Assembly: GCA_022113835.1 (NCBI GenBank)
Contig: JAILWY010000002.1
Location: forward strand, 2,892,501-2,956,500
Direction of reading: 5' to 3'
DNA from: Atopsyche davidsoni
Lineage: Eukaryota > Arthropoda > Insecta > Trichoptera > Hydrobiosidae
Length of the DNA stretch: 64,000 bases
Positions 23,312-36,255 of the stretch are shown in pieces; positions within the stretch are counted from its first letter, which is position 1, and every line of letters starts with the position of its first letter. The position numbers were made by a program, and so were the translations under genes. The notes under the pieces were generated by a model that saw only the letters and a list, made by a program, of their open reading frames with translations, searched no databases and was not told the DNA's origin.

Positions 23312-23399
23312 TACTATATATGTATAAATTTCTTCGTTGATTTAAATTAAACATATATGTCATTTGTAAAGAAATTAGATAGAGTAACGAGTACCAAGA

Positions 23400-23770
23400 T
23401 GTCATTGAGATCCATCGGCGTGGAAGCCTGCGAGATGAATCGGAGATCTCTTCAGAGGAGCTCCGCGGGCGGGGGTGGTCCGCGCGTCTCGGGGTTGGGA
23501 AATTAATATTCCCTGAGTGCTGGCGACACCGGAGCCTCCTTTGCCAACTTTCCCTCCTCTTGTCTTGGGGTGGTTTAGCGAGTGCCGAGTGTACCGCACT
23601 CGATGGGGAGACTTCAAAGTTCTCATTTCTGCTCCATTTATGCGGAGGACTGATCTTGGGGCGCGTCTACACCTGACAGGTGCACAGTAGTCGACACGCT
23701 CTCCTCATTCCTCCCCGAATGCCTGATGCTTATGGTGAAAGCGCTTATCACCCCCTTAACGACCCAACGA
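23400..23770. other. GC-rich complex island
   Basis: About 350 bp of balanced to GC-rich unique sequence with no repeat match. No convincing coding frame. Confidence 0.45.
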
Positions 23771-23840
23771 ATAAAATTTATTTATCAAACAACGCGACGA
23801 GCCGTTTCCGAGGTTTTAATATCATTTTTTTTTTGTTCTT

Positions 23841-24046
23841 GTTGAGGGACAAGGCGTTTGATTCGTGATAAAAGTACCTTTGTATTTTGTCTTCACTTTG
23901 AGTTTATTAAAAAAAATTGCATTACTAGGTGCATCTGGTGTTAAGTTATGCATCTGATGATGACCCAGTGTATTGGGTCGAAACTAGTAATGCAAATAAT
24001 TTTAATAAACTCAAAGTGAAGACAAAATACAAAGGTACTTTTATCA
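23841..24046 (+). mobile_element. Hammerhead foldback element (family B), copy 3
   Basis: It begins GTTGAGGGACAAGGCGTTTG and continues with the TAAAAGTACCTTTGTATTTT arm. The centre is deleted, so only the right arm retains a complete motif. The right arm then runs out through AAACTCAAAGTGAAG to GGTACTTTTATC. Confidence 0.8.
23949..23994 (+). ncRNA. Type I hammerhead ribozyme motif with intact core
   Basis: Core CTGATGA lies at 23954-23960 and GAAA at 23980-23983. Stem II is GACCCA (23962-23967) with TGGGTC (23974-23979), six perfect pairs around GTGTAT. Stem III is A-C with G-U around TA, giving the cleavage triplet GUA ending at 23989. Stem I pairs TGCAT (23949-23953) with ATGCA (23990-23994), five pairs. 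One spare base precedes stem II. The stem III segment ACTAGT is self-complementary, so two transcripts could form a continuous 6-bp stem III. Hammerheads of this minimal form are known from Penelope-like retroelements. Confidence 0.82.
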
Positions 24047-25683
24047 TTATATTTTAAAATCATGTTTAAATTTATCGGCAGTGGAAATATGAAGTGATTA
24101 AAAATATGGAATCGGTTAAACTCAATATAAGCAAGAGCTTCGATGCAATCAGATACAGTTACACACTTGGTCGGCCAGTTACGTCTCCAGCATTTGGTTT
24201 GCTCTATATGTTTACATTTGAGCGTATAAATCGACGCCCGGTGTGATCGGACCTCAACCGATGGGCTGATGAAAAGACCATCCGACCTGGACGGGTCGTG
24301 ATGGAAGAAATTAAATGTTGCGGTGGGCGCGACCGCAGCCTGCCTGAGAAGCCTTCGCTTGCTCCACAAGGAATATTCAGAACCGCCCCCGCCCTTCGCA
24401 CAGGGAATCCCTAATCATCCCCGTCCCCACCCCCTGCTTTATGGGGGCGTTTTTTGTGGGGTCGGAGGTCGCGTATTGTCTCAACGGTTTTTAGTTAATA
24501 AGGACTTAATCACAAACGTTTTTAAACGTAGGAATATATATATATATATATATATAAAAAAATTGATCAAAGCTTTTGTTCTGTTTCAATCTCTGTATAA
24601 AGTTTCAGCACTATTCAACTGTGTATTTTTTATCTGGATAAAGCTCTTAGAGTCTATTCTGGTATCACGTCGCTTGTTGGAAAATACCGAAGCTCGCCAA
24701 ATGGGTTTTATTACAAAGAAAATATGTGGTGACGTAAAAATATCCACAATGGTCGTTGGCAGGTTATTTCCAGCAATTGTGTGGCTGTCAATTAACGACC
24801 GGACGGTTGCGTAAGCCATTCTCTCGAAGTAGAAAATATACCAGCTAATTAATACTTTATATAAAACAGCTGATAGATTTAATTTGAGGACTGTATTAAA
24901 AAATCATTGCGTTGTTTTAGAATTTAATTTCTGCGAGTGTTTTAACAAAACAGCGTTGAATAATAATCTTATATGTGATATAAAAAAATGTTGTTTATTT
25001 TCAGCGTAATGAACATTGTCAAGCTAGTTATAATTCTTAATTATTGCTATCGGAAAATTTGTTACAAAATTTATAACGATGTCAAAATTTACATCGAAAC
25101 GATATATGAGTGTTAATTGTAATGGGGTTTTGCCCAAAAGACGTTGTTTCAAATCGCATTAGTGATTTTTTTAACGGTAAAGATCAAGCTTGTTAGACTG
25201 AAAATACGATTTGATATTATGCAGTACTAAAATAAATCAATATACATACCATAAAAAATGAAAAAAAATATGTTAAAATTAAAAACGTATATAAAGCTAT
25301 TTTATTGAATTATAAAAAAAATATTAGTCGCAGTCATAGATTGATATTCCAAAAGACTTCTCGGCTCGCTCGCTTTCCGAGGGGTGTTACACAGAAGCGA
25401 GGGGTGGTAAGACGCAGGGGGCGGTAGAAGGGGCCCCTCGAGTGGGGAAGGGTAGGGCAGGGGAAGGCAGGGAAAGGCAGGGAAGGGCAGGGGAGGGCAG
25501 GGGAGGGCACCCTCTCAATAAATCTGCCACGCGATACAAGCATGCCATATATTTACTCACGGCTCGCGCATAAAGCCATTGCAGTTTTCGCGATTCCATG
25601 CGTCATATATTTATTATGCACCATGTCTCGGGACATTGATAATAAAACAAATAACGAATTTATGGAAATATGGAATAAATTTC
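24047..25683. other. AT-rich intergenic DNA with two GC-rich islands
   Basis: A mixed island at 24180-24470 has long open frames on both strands (142 and 163 codons) but no recognisable domain, and the two overlap antiparallel. A (TA)n run lies at 24535-24556. The region 24820-25330 is plain AT-rich. The island 25355-25520 contains the minisatellite described next. Confidence 0.45.
25447..25509. repeat. G-rich minisatellite, GGCAGGGGAA-type units
   Basis: About six tandem 10-bp units (AGGGCAGGGG / AAGGCAGGGA) in register. Confidence 0.88.
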
Positions 25684-25957
25684 CTCCCCGCTCACCCTGT
25701 GAAGGATCGGTAATGGAGTAGTGGACTTGGAATTATTGTGGAGGGATGTGCTCTGAAAGTACGTGATATTGCTTATGTATCAGATCTAAACGCCAGAGCC
25801 TTACGGAAAGGATTATATAAAAATACTATTGGGCAGCAGCAATATGCAATACTGCGGTGTAGAAGGAATCACTACTCTATTTTCCCTTTAAAAAAACATG
25901 AAGACTTGTTCAGCATGAGTAAATGCTCAGTGAAATGAGAAGAGGAACTTGATAATG
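25684..25957 (+). mobile_element. Repeat family A copy
   Basis: It runs from CCTCCCCGCTCACCCTG, skips the CATTCTGTACC segment, and continues through GGATCGGTAATGGAGTAGTG, the CTAAACGCCAGAG and TATTGGGCAGCAGCAATATG landmarks to the 3' module. It has small internal deletions. Confidence 0.72.
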
Positions 25958-26879
25958 AAGAAATATATTTAATGTAAATAACTAGTAAAGCCAGTTACAC
26001 ACGTTGACTTGTGTAGAATACGGGGAGAGTTTTTAAAAAAGCCAAGTTTTGTTTTTACACAAAATAAAATAAATAAATACAGGGATCAGTGTAAATTCCA
26101 AGATGCCGTCCGGCTGTCCCTCTCGACCCCCTGTTTCTGCGAAAAACAACGCAAACAGGAGATAAGTGAGGCTCGCAGGCGGGGGGAGCTAATTTTCCAC
26201 TACATCGGTTTTGTGAGATTAATTAATACCGGCCGTTCTGTCCGGCGCACAGTTCGCCAAGTGCGGCCCGCGGGCCCGAAGTCGCGGCCAACTAACTTTC
26301 CCGATACAAAACGACCGCAGGTATTCTTCTGATACGCACCGAACTATTCAAGTGCTCCGATAAATTTAAGATCAGCGTTTCGGTCGCGATACCGCGAACA
26401 TCTTCACGGATGAATAAAAAATATAATATTGCGATGCGATCGGGTTGCGATAGAATATCGCCGGTGGTTGGATTCGCCGATGTGACCTTTGAGGTTTGGA
26501 GATCAATATGGTTATTTCGTTTATAATGAAAGGGAGAGGACCGAAGACGGAGGGAGACGGGGCCGGGAGTGAATGGCGGCGCTGATTGGCAATTGTTATT
26601 CCGTGTTTATGGAGCGGCCGCTTGTTCCAGAAGGGATCTGCACCGGGATTTGTTCCTTTAATAGAGACGCATGTCTTTTCTTGTAGGCCGCGCGATTGGA
26701 TCTTGTAACCGTACCCTAAGGACGTACCCCGAACTGAGCACGAGTTGTGAAATATTTTTACCCCACCGAACACAGTAGACATAAAAAATATCCCAAAAAA
26801 GTTATTTAATATAGTATTTAAAATACTAAATTTTGTCATAACGAACATAACACTTCACTGTGTGGATTTAAATAATAAA
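25958..26879. other. GC-rich complex islands
   Basis: The segments 26100-26330 and 26370-26720 are GC-rich and non-repetitive. The latter holds an open minus-strand frame of 158 codons (26372-26848) that I do not recognise. It shows no domain and its composition follows the island, so it is not called as a gene. A homeobox-type GTTTATGGAGCGGCC occurs near 26607. Confidence 0.4.
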
Positions 26880-26976
26880 ATATCTTCTATAGAAGGACCC
26901 ACTGCACTATTTTCAGCATGAGTATATACTCAGTGAAATGGTCGTCAACCTCCTCTGATGAAAGGCACTTAATGAG
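26880..26976 (+). mobile_element. Repeat family A, 3' module fragment
   Basis: CAGCATGAGTATATACTCAG and ATGGTCGTCAACCTCCTCTG identify the 3' module. The CCTTAGAAAACCATGAACACTGG part is deleted. Confidence 0.68.
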
Positions 26977-27661
26977 GAAAAAGTCTTCTGGTAATCGTTG
27001 TTTTATTATTTTATAAAATTGCATTAAATAAATTTAAATATATAGTACAGTAGTTGCGATGGCGCGAGTATGAAAAAATCGAGTTTCATTTTAGTAGACA
27101 TGTAAGATTTTACCAGCCATTACGAATTCGAGTTTGCGTTATATATATATGCAATTAAGTAGGTTTTAAGATAATACGTATAATTAATTAATTACAAATA
27201 TGTTTAGCTCGGGCCCGAGTGCCTCCCCGGAGGACCACAACTCAGCGCCCCTGTCGGCTCCTGTCAGCGCCATGTTGTTTTATTCTCCGCCATGTCACCG
27301 CAAGAATTTATTTCTTCGGCCCAAGTCGAATAAATCGGACAAGTCCGATACGCGGGGGTGGTGGGGGGGGAGATGAGGGGGGGGGGAGTGAAGGCTCCCA
27401 CGGGGGGAGGCAGGGGTCCTGACTTGGGGCGCAAGTGCCCCCGAGGGGTTGTCTCTCCACGAGGGAGCACCGAAGACGCTTGTTATTATTAATGTGATGA
27501 TACTCAGATTATGTGTACTTAGAAGAAAAAAAAAATTTACAATTAAAAAATTGAATATTATTTAATTATTAAAAAAAATATATAATTTATATCACAGAAT
27601 CAATACTGCATGCGGCTTAAACATAATAATCGTATCGTCATTATTTGTACGTTTGAAGCGT
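26977..27661. other. AT-rich DNA with a CpG- and G-rich island
   Basis: The island 27205-27480 contains a G-run block (27350-27390) and GC-rich unique sequence. Its flanks are AT-rich. No gene seen. Confidence 0.5.
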
Positions 27662-27925
27662 ATTTCCCCGCTCTCCCCTTTCTGTTGCTTGTGCATGACT
27701 GCCATTCTGTACCCTGAGCGTGTGTAAAGGATCGGTAATGGAGTAGTGGACTTGGAATGATTGTGGAAGGATGTGAAGGATGTGTTTCTGTAGCTTGCTG
27801 CACAAGGAGTATCCGATCTAAACGCTAGTGCTTTGTATGGAAAGGATTATATAATAATGCTATTGGGCAGCAGCTTAGAAAACCATGATCACTGGTTCAG
27901 CATGAGTATACGCTCAGTGTAATTT
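27662..27925 (+). mobile_element. Repeat family A copy with 5' sequence
   Basis: It starts TTTCCCCGCTCTCCCCTTT, then CATTCTGTACCCTGAGCGTG, and runs to a shortened 3' module. Together with the 12.7-kb copy it fixes the 5' portion of the family. Confidence 0.75.
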
Positions 27926-29059
27926 TAAATTGAAAAGCTTTTTTCATAATTGCGAATAATTTAGATCTGTTGACTGTTGCAGTAGGTATATTTTTTTAAA
28001 TTAAATAATATATTTAAAAGGTTGCCGTCTCCCTCGCGGTGTCTCCAGCACACATGGCCCACAGCACCCGCAGCTGGAGATGTCTCCAAGTCTGCTGGAT
28101 ATTTATTGAGGCAATTGTGTACCGAATTGATGACACTGTAGGAGGCACGGCGTCCACGTGCGGTCAGGCTATAAGGAATGATATAACCATTCACTTTATG
28201 TTCTACAACTGGGCGTACCCATTCCCCATGGGCTCATGGCAGTCATAGGTTCCTGCTGGGATATATTGCACAGTAATTTCACGTATCCGAACATCGGTAC
28301 AATCAGATGCACTGCCCATGAAAATTATATTGAAAATCTCTTTGAGTAAAAATTATTTTATTTTTTACTTAAAATAATTTTATTAATGCAGAAGCATGGG
28401 TAAAAAAAATAATACCCTCAACCCTCAAGTGTGTTAAAATTAAAAAAATATATATTACGATATAAATCACAGGTGGTATTGAAAATATACTTTTGCAATA
28501 CTCATCGTGCCCAAAAATTTTAAGTTATTGTCTTGTAGTTATTGAGGATCGAGGGGGTGTTTGTAGTGTCTAGGAAGGGTGGAGGGTGGTGCAAGGGGTG
28601 GTAACGAAAGACCAGTCCAGCGGAAGGCTCTGCATTACTTTATCGTTGTCATAAACATGTCGCATTACTCCAGATTTACAGACGGAGCGCCTCATTTTAA
28701 AGCGATGTTACTCCTTCAACGAGCACTCACTAAAGCTTACATTAAATCAGATTTATCACTTGAGCTTAAGATTGATAATTTCACTGTACTGGAATGATTC
28801 TATATTTTATTTATCTGTAATTTTATTTTGTATTATTAAAAAAAAAAAAAAATACTATCTACATCATAAATATGTAACTTTGAACAAATTTATACAAAAG
28901 GTATTTTACAGATCACCTCATGTATAGGTATTTAATAATATAATTTATGAATTCATATTAGTAAATATTTTTATTAAGATTACCAAGATATTTATTAATA
29001 GGTATTTTTATGAAAAAAAAATAATACGCTTGGAATTATATACTTTATTTTAATAGTTA
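27926..29059. other. Intergenic DNA, mixed composition
   Basis: The block 28015-28260 is balanced in composition and non-repetitive. The block 28550-28720 is mildly GC-rich. The remainder is AT-rich, with an A-run at 28840-28853. Nothing gene-like. Confidence 0.45.
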
Positions 29060-29061
29060 CA

Positions 29062-29192
29062 ATATTTTTGAGTAAAATACTTGAGTGATTTTCCCCGTGT
29101 TCGTTTTTATTTGTGACCGGTTCACTCAAGTATTTTACTCAAAAATATCAAAATGGAATTCCACCAAGTACTCTCTGTCAAAAATATTGAAT
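29062..29192. repeat. Hairpin repeat related to sequences at 14.1 and 40.0 kb
   Basis: ATATTTTTGAGTAAAATACT at about 29066-29085 pairs with its inverse at 29131-29150, leaving a loop that contains CGTTTTTATTTGTGACCGG. The next ~35 bases (AAAATGGAATTCCACCAAGT, then ACTCTCTGTCAAAAA) recur at 40017-40050 and, inverted, inside the hAT-like element at 14088-14128. The loop recurs inverted at 39957-39980. Confidence 0.7.
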
Positions 29193-32100
29193 TTCATAAT
29201 AGTTACAAGTAATTAAATAATGGAGATGTGATCTTATTGTTGTAAGAAAGTTATTAAACTGAATGTATTTAAACTATGGATAGTTGTGAAAGAGAAAAAA
29301 TGTTTTAAATAAACAAATTTTTAAATATTTAAACTTTTACTTACAATGTAAAATGTAAAATAAGCTGCAATTTTAAAACCACTAAGAGATTTTTTAAGTT
29401 CAATATACACTGAGTTAAATTAATAAAGCATTTATTTAGCTAGTAAAGTATTTTATATAAAAGTTTGTCTAAGAAATATGTTTTTGATCTATATAAAATA
29501 CTTTTTAAATTAATTTTTAGTTAAAAAGACATTGTAGGTATAACAGCAAAAGACATAAAAATTCAAATAAAAAAATATCACTTCTTACTTATTGACAAGC
29601 ACCAATAATAAAGATTTTATAATAATTTTTTTAAAGCACATATATGCACTATTGTAAGATTAATGAATATGATAAAGTAAATTTAAAATACGTACTTTAT
29701 ATAAATAATAAATTCACACACAAAGATTTAAACACTTGAAAATGTACTGTGCCAATACAATAGAAATACTTTCTTAAAAGAAGGTTTCTTTATGAGTTTA
29801 AAAAATTAAAAATTGAAAAAAAAAAGCACAGACATGGCACCCAAACAGATCGAAAATTTAGTGAATACTGATCTGAAACAGGCAGGGGCTCTGGGAGCGG
29901 AGGCTGCTGATCCGGTTTGTGGTCCGCAGATGTGCCCAGCATCCGTCGATTCCGGAATTGTCGGTTTGTGGACGGGAGTCCCGTTTTCAGGAGTGCGCCG
30001 AGCCCGGGACGACTCAGGGGTGGGAACCGGTTCCGGGATGACACACTCTGGACCGTGAAAGAGTTCAAACTAGAAATATATTTATAGAAAATCGTTAATA
30101 ACCGCGCCGTTATTGTGAGATCCAGATAGCTAACGGATGCTGGCCTGTTTGAATGCCAACCGGTTTTGCGTGTCCGGTCCATTTTTGTTTGTTCTTGAGC
30201 GGGCAGCTGGATTTTTAGAATTTAGGGTGGATTTGTTATTTTTCTGGTTAAAGTTCTGTAAGCGAGTTTGATTGACTCTACATATTTGTTTTTGAATAAT
30301 CAAAAAATTCTGGTTTAGTTTTTAAGATGTTTAATTGAGGAAGTTTCAATTGACATCTTCAAAATGATGTATTATATAGATTTTTAAAAGATTTTATTTT
30401 TTTGCTATCCAAAAACTAGTATCATAGAATAAATCAGTTTAGAAGTATTGTTTTAGTTGTGAGTGAGGCTAATAACAAGATTATATTATTTAAGATTAAT
30501 ATCAAATTTTTTTTAAACAATATTTCGTTTAACTCCAAATTTACGATTTTTTTATTTATTTATTAGAGCAAATCCCATAATTTTTAATTAAATATGAGCA
30601 AAATAACTATTTGAAAATTTAAAAAATATAAAATTTTAACAAATTTGTACCTAAAATAATTTCTACAATATATCAATTCAAAAAGTGATATATAACTTTG
30701 AGTAAAATATTTCATATAATTTTATTTGTCTCACAAACAAATGGGCAAGTATTTTATCGGTTTGTTTCTAGACTAAATTAATATTTAAGAATAAAATTTA
30801 TAACGAAAATTATTAAAACAATAAAAAAATATTACATTACATTTAAAAATAATATTGAAATATTTTTTAATGTTTTTTTTATTTATTTACATTAAGAGAC
30901 AAATAAAAATAACAAACAAAAACAACTACGACCACGGTATTTTAGAAAATGCTTAAAAAAAAAATTCCAAATCTTATTATTTATTTAAAATATATGAAAA
31001 ATTTGTATTTAATTTTACAAATATTTCATGTATTTTTTAAAAGCCAAATAAAGGCCTAATAATTTTTTTAAAATAAATTATTATTTCTCAAAACGCATCT
31101 CTAGTCGAGTAGCAAAACTAAATTGCGGCCACTTTACAGACAACAGATGGCACTGTGCACCTTATTTTAAGATGGATTCCTAGTATTGTAACAGAATTAT
31201 TTATATTATATTTCAAAATAAAGTAATTAGTGAAAATTAAATAATATCCATTGAAATAACATAATAAATTGTAAAATGTCCAAAAATTTATTTTTAAATA
31301 AAAAAATTATTTCACTCAACCAGAATCAGGTTTTTATTCAAAATCACTCGTTAGTTTGTTCATTCACATTTTTTTTATACAAACCAGACCACAAAAATAG
31401 CAAAGATACTCCATTTAATTTATGGTAAATAGTTTCGATTTTTACTATTCTTTATTGGCTATTGAATTTTTATCTACACAAATAATTTTTTTTTTTTTTA
31501 TACTAACATGTTTTATATTTTTACTTCGAAGGGTTCATCAATCTAGGGAAGTTTATTTTATTTGAAAGCTTTATTTATAATTTATACGAATATATTTATA
31601 TGTATGTATTCACATACAAACTAGAATTGTTATTTGTTAAAAAAATTAAAAGCTGTTGAAGAAGAAATTAATAAAATGTTTATACAAAAAGTTGAACATT
31701 TGATTATTTGCATTTTGTTTATGGCAAATAAAATACTTGCAGAGAAATAGTGTGATAATTATTTTTTATGATGTTTTATCAGAACATTATTAATAGTTTT
31801 TTGATGATCGACACATATATCTAAATATTTTAAGCTAATTATTTAATTAATTTTTAAAAAAAGCTACAATCAATTTGTTAGGCTGTATTATTTTTTCAAA
31901 TGTATTATTACTGCAAAAGATTAAGTATTGTAAAAAATATGTATACTTTAATATTTTAGCCCTTGCTATAAATACTAGCAGTTTGCAATTGAAATTATTT
32001 TTTAATAACAAATTTAACTATTCTATGATGGAAATACTGTATTATGATTTGTTTTTTTTAAGACATACATAGTTACTAATTATTGAAATATTCATAAGCA

Positions 32101-32560
32101 TGCATTCGTTTACAGAAGTTTTACAAGTTATATTATATTTATTATACATAACAAATAATATAAATTAAACACCTAATTTTTTTGTATTACTAGCAAGACT
32201 TTATGCCTAGAGTTAAGCAGTAAAAATTTTTTTTATACAGTTTAATACATAATAATAACTGAGAACTCATACAGACCATATAATTTACAATATAACATTC
32301 CTAAAAATATTTTAATAAAACGTGAAGTTCTATTTGCAATAGTTAATACATTATTTGTTAATACATTACAATGATTCATAACACGTCCAGAAAAATGGAA
32401 AAAATTGTATTTTAGCCACTTGTAATTTATTATCACGTCCACGGATAAAATGCATATATATAAAATTATTATTACCGGTCTTTAGAATTTGTGGTAATAT
32501 TAACGTTAAGAATGCAAGACAATTAATTTCTTCAAAGAAAAAAATATCTACACAAGTAGA
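29193..32560. other. Extremely AT-rich desert with one GC-rich island
   Basis: Mostly A/T with homopolymer runs, no gene and no recognised repeat. The exception is the 29870-30180 island, which is GC-balanced and contains overlapping open frames on both strands without recognisable domains. Confidence 0.55.
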
Positions 32561-35500
32561 GCGCATGTATGGTTGGGGTAAGTTTTGTTGTATGAAGAAG
32601 GGTGCGCTAGAAGAAGGGCGCAGGGGTGAGGGGTGGAGCGGGAAACCCCCCTGACGTTAGGGGCTTAAAGTGTTAGGTGTCCAGGGGATAGAGCCCTGCG
32701 ACGGAGTAAAATAGATATTATAACTCATGACAACTGAAAATATTAAATAAAATAAATATGTGATGTTTATCATATATAAAAGTTAAAGTTCATTCATTAA
32801 AAATATAGATATGAGAAAATAAAATGTAGCAGCTTGATTTTTCATCGTTTCTTTCTTAAAATTTGAAGAGCGTCAATTCATTAAAAATATCAAATTTAAA
32901 AAAAAAAAAATTGTTTTATAATTAAATAATTTTGACGAAGGCTTTTTGCTATAAATTATAAAATCTGTATGAAAAAAAATGAGTGTAAAAAAATAAAACT
33001 CATAAAAAATTGTTTCCAGCTTCTCCGATGGTGTTTTCGTCGCAAGACTCGGCGATTCTGGTAGAAACATAATAAGGGTGGTTGGCGAGGGGTGCGGAGA
33101 GGGTGGAGGGGGGCAGGTGGGCGGGGCCTGTGCCCCCCTCTCCCTTTTATCAAATGAACACCCCCCGAGCCTCCCTGCCCGGCCCGCGACACCCTCCACG
33201 GTCTAAGCTCGGGTCTTCGGAGAACTATCACGGGGAGGGCGGTAAGAAACGGGACGAGGGAGAAATTATTCTCAAAATTAAAGGACGATTCTTCCAGCAA
33301 TTTTCAACATTCAACATTTTATTGCAAAAATATATATTTCGGCCCAATAAAAAAAAATATGATTTGCACGTAGTCGTGAGCATTATTTGTAACCTCTATC
33401 ATATATCATGCGATAGAGGTTTTATATAGATACTGTTAGCGAGACGTATTATTAATCAAGAAATAGCTTCAGATGTGTCTATTTTTACTTGTTTTATGTG
33501 CTTAGATTATTATGTGATAAAAGCGAGAGGTGTACAAAATTTGATGGCGCGATGCTTTCAATATTTTTTTTATGTATTTTTGAGTGTAGTGCGGCCCGAA
33601 TCGGTAAAGTTTGGCAACCGCTGCGGCGGAGGACGCGCCCGGGGGGGCAACACTTGAAGGGCCTGCCGGGCGGGGTGGTAGGGGGGTGCTGCGGACGGAG
33701 GAGCGCCCGGCAAGGAGGTCCGCGGCTCTCTGCACACATGACTGGCCGCCTCCGGGGGAGAGGCTGACACGCTGTGTTTCTCGTTTGTCCACTAGGTTAA
33801 CCTGAATGTGACCGAGATGAAATTAAAATTTAAAAAAATACAAGTAATTAACGATTTCTGAAGGACTCATTAAATTGAACGTTAAAAACGTTACTACTAC
33901 TAAAAAAAAAAAAATTCGAGACAAGAGAAACTGGAGTTGTGCCCAACTCAAGCATACGAAAGTTAAATATATAAACAATAAATATTACTTCGTTTGCAAT
34001 GCGGATGACCTTGGTATTTTTTTTTGTGTAGCCACAGACGAGAAAATATTTATATTTGGAGAGAAGCACATTTTTTTTAGTACCAAAATTGATGCTTTCT
34101 TACAAAACAAGGAGCAAGAATTTTTTTTTTTATATTGGACGTGTTGATTCCCATTTTAGTGACAGAAATATATATTTTTTTTAAAATTGTGAATATATTA
34201 TGTAAGGTGTTTTGAGATATTAATTTATTTCGTATATATTTAAAAATGATATTTGATATTCTTGTTAAAAACAAAGATATCAGCATACACACTTTACAGC
34301 CCAATTCCAGTGATAGATGTGAGAAGTTGTGGCCAGAACACATTACGCGGAGTGTAGAGTGTGAAGTGTAGAGTGTGGAGAGAGCAGCTCACCTTTCTCT
34401 CTTTGGCTGTTGTTTTGGCTCGGTCCTCGCAGGGGCGGGGGATGGGGGCGGTAAATGTAGGTTAGGCGGGAATTTTCAGGACTCCGGAAGGTCTTCAAGG
34501 GAACCGCTCACAATGACGGTAGGCGGAATCCAGGAAAACAGTTATTCCATCCAGTAGAGAAATACATTACATTCTAAAAACCAAGGCAGTAAACATATTT
34601 TAACATCAAAGATAAAGATTTGATTAGTGAAAATATTACTTGCTTCTTGTTTATATAAAAAAATATATATAGTATATCAGGATTTGTACACAAAGAAGCA
34701 ATCAATGGACATCCCGAGCAAGTCAGATCTCCTTATTTGCGATTCACTCAACAGATTTAATAGGACGATTTGGGGTGGGTTTCCATGGTTACCTTTTCGG
34801 AGGCATGTAAGATATGGGGTAGCAAGACGAGGGAGGAAGGGTCCATGTTCAGGGTTTTAATGTCGTCCTACGGAAATATGCGAAGAATTGAACCAAGGGT
34901 GTTGCAAAAAAGTATGTAGGTGATATCTGTAGCACCCCTCTGAAAATTATTGTAGTAAATTAATTTAACACGTTATGTTTAAAAAAACAATAGCTAAATG
35001 CCATTTTAGACCAATGAAATAAAATTATATCTCAAAAAACTTTTGGGCATCGATCGAAACTGAACGTAAGTACTAGTAACCAAAAATAAAAATATTTCAT
35101 ACATGAATCAATGATCGCGACGTTTACGTACATTTTCTAGATAAACTATTATTAATACTTTGAAAATATATTTAATAAATCTAATCAAAACGCATTGACT
35201 TTATAAATTTATCGCCATAGTGGTTGGACTGATGATTCTTGATAGAGAGGTTTTTTCGGTTCAATTCCCATATCAATAGGTGAATTCAGAATTGATGTCT
35301 TCATAAGCATATCTTTATAAGTTTTATTTGTGGATTGAACGTCAATCAAGTGCGTTTTAATTACCTTTACAGGCTTATATTACTTACTGCACATTGAAAA
35401 AGATTTCAAAGAAACTCTCAGAAAAACATCATCGAATCCTACACAAGTCACGATGTGCCTAATCATATTTTATTAATGATACAAATTATTAGTGTTTTTG

Positions 35501-36240
35501 AATATTTTGAGATCTGCTTGTGTCGTATATATTAAATGGAAATATTTCAGGTTATTTAAATGTTACATGTTTGAAATTTTCAAATACTAAGAAATTTAAT
35601 ATTTAGGTTGTAGCATTTCGTCTCGCTACCCTTGTAGTGGAGTAGGGGAGGCCCCCATGGCCCCCATGGCCCCCATCCACCCCCTGCCCACGTAAGAAGG
35701 GTGACTGACCCGCCCGCTTCCTTTCCGCCCTCCCCACAAGTCTTACGATCAATACCACATTTTCAGAACAACCAACCCTTCTGCTAGGGCTCTGTTTGTT
35801 CATTCCGCTCTTAAGACTCAAGATGGACGCGTGAAGGATTCTGCCTCGTGATAATTGTCTCAGTTTCAATTACAGGATTCGTTAAACTCAATAAAACCGT
35901 TTTAAAGTTGTCTACACATTCAAACTGCAAATTACCTGTTATTGTCAAAAGCTTATACATATTTTTTTTACAGCTTAATGAACAACACAAAAAAACGGAT
36001 TGGGTCTAAATGAGTGAAGGCTTATGATATTAAAAGCATACTGTACTTTCTATAAAGGTTAAAAAAAATTAATAGAAAATAATTATTTACCAAAAATATA
36101 ATTTTTGGATGCACAGTGTTTCAAATATTGATACTTACCATATTATAAAATATTTTTCCCATCATATTCTGCTTAAATTCAGATGTTCTGTATCAACTTG
36201 GCGAGATATGGAGACATTTTTTAAATATCTGTATATTAAT
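32561..36240. other. AT-rich DNA with several GC-rich islands
   Basis: Islands at 32570-32710, 33050-33260, 33590-33770, 34390-34530 and 35630-35750, each unique. A 10-bp-stem hairpin lies at 33391-33421 (AACCTCTATC with GATAGAGGTT). The segment 35645-35675 has GGCCCCCAT repeated three times. Overlapping antiparallel open frames of 90-115 codons in the islands have no recognisable product. Confidence 0.45.
35205..35480 (+). mobile_element. tRNA-derived SINE fragment (family E)
   Basis: A tRNA-like head has CATAGTGGTTGGAC as the A-box region and GGTTCAATTCC as the B-box region (35269-35279). It is followed by GTGGATTGAACGTCAATCAA, the GTGCGTTTTAATTACCTTTA block and a tail with CACAAGTCACGATG. 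The latter two blocks recur at 41.15 and 42.31 kb. Confidence 0.6.
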
Positions 36241-36255
36241 CTATATATATATATA

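Noticed and set aside
24323..24814. 163-codon plus-strand open frame
   Set aside because: It overlaps a 142-codon antiparallel frame, spans a GC-rich island, a (TA)n microsatellite giving an Ile-Tyr run, and AT-rich DNA. There is no domain and no splice support.
26372..26848. 158-codon minus-strand open frame
   Set aside because: It follows the GC-rich island composition and continues into AT-rich DNA with no change in frame use. No recognisable motif.
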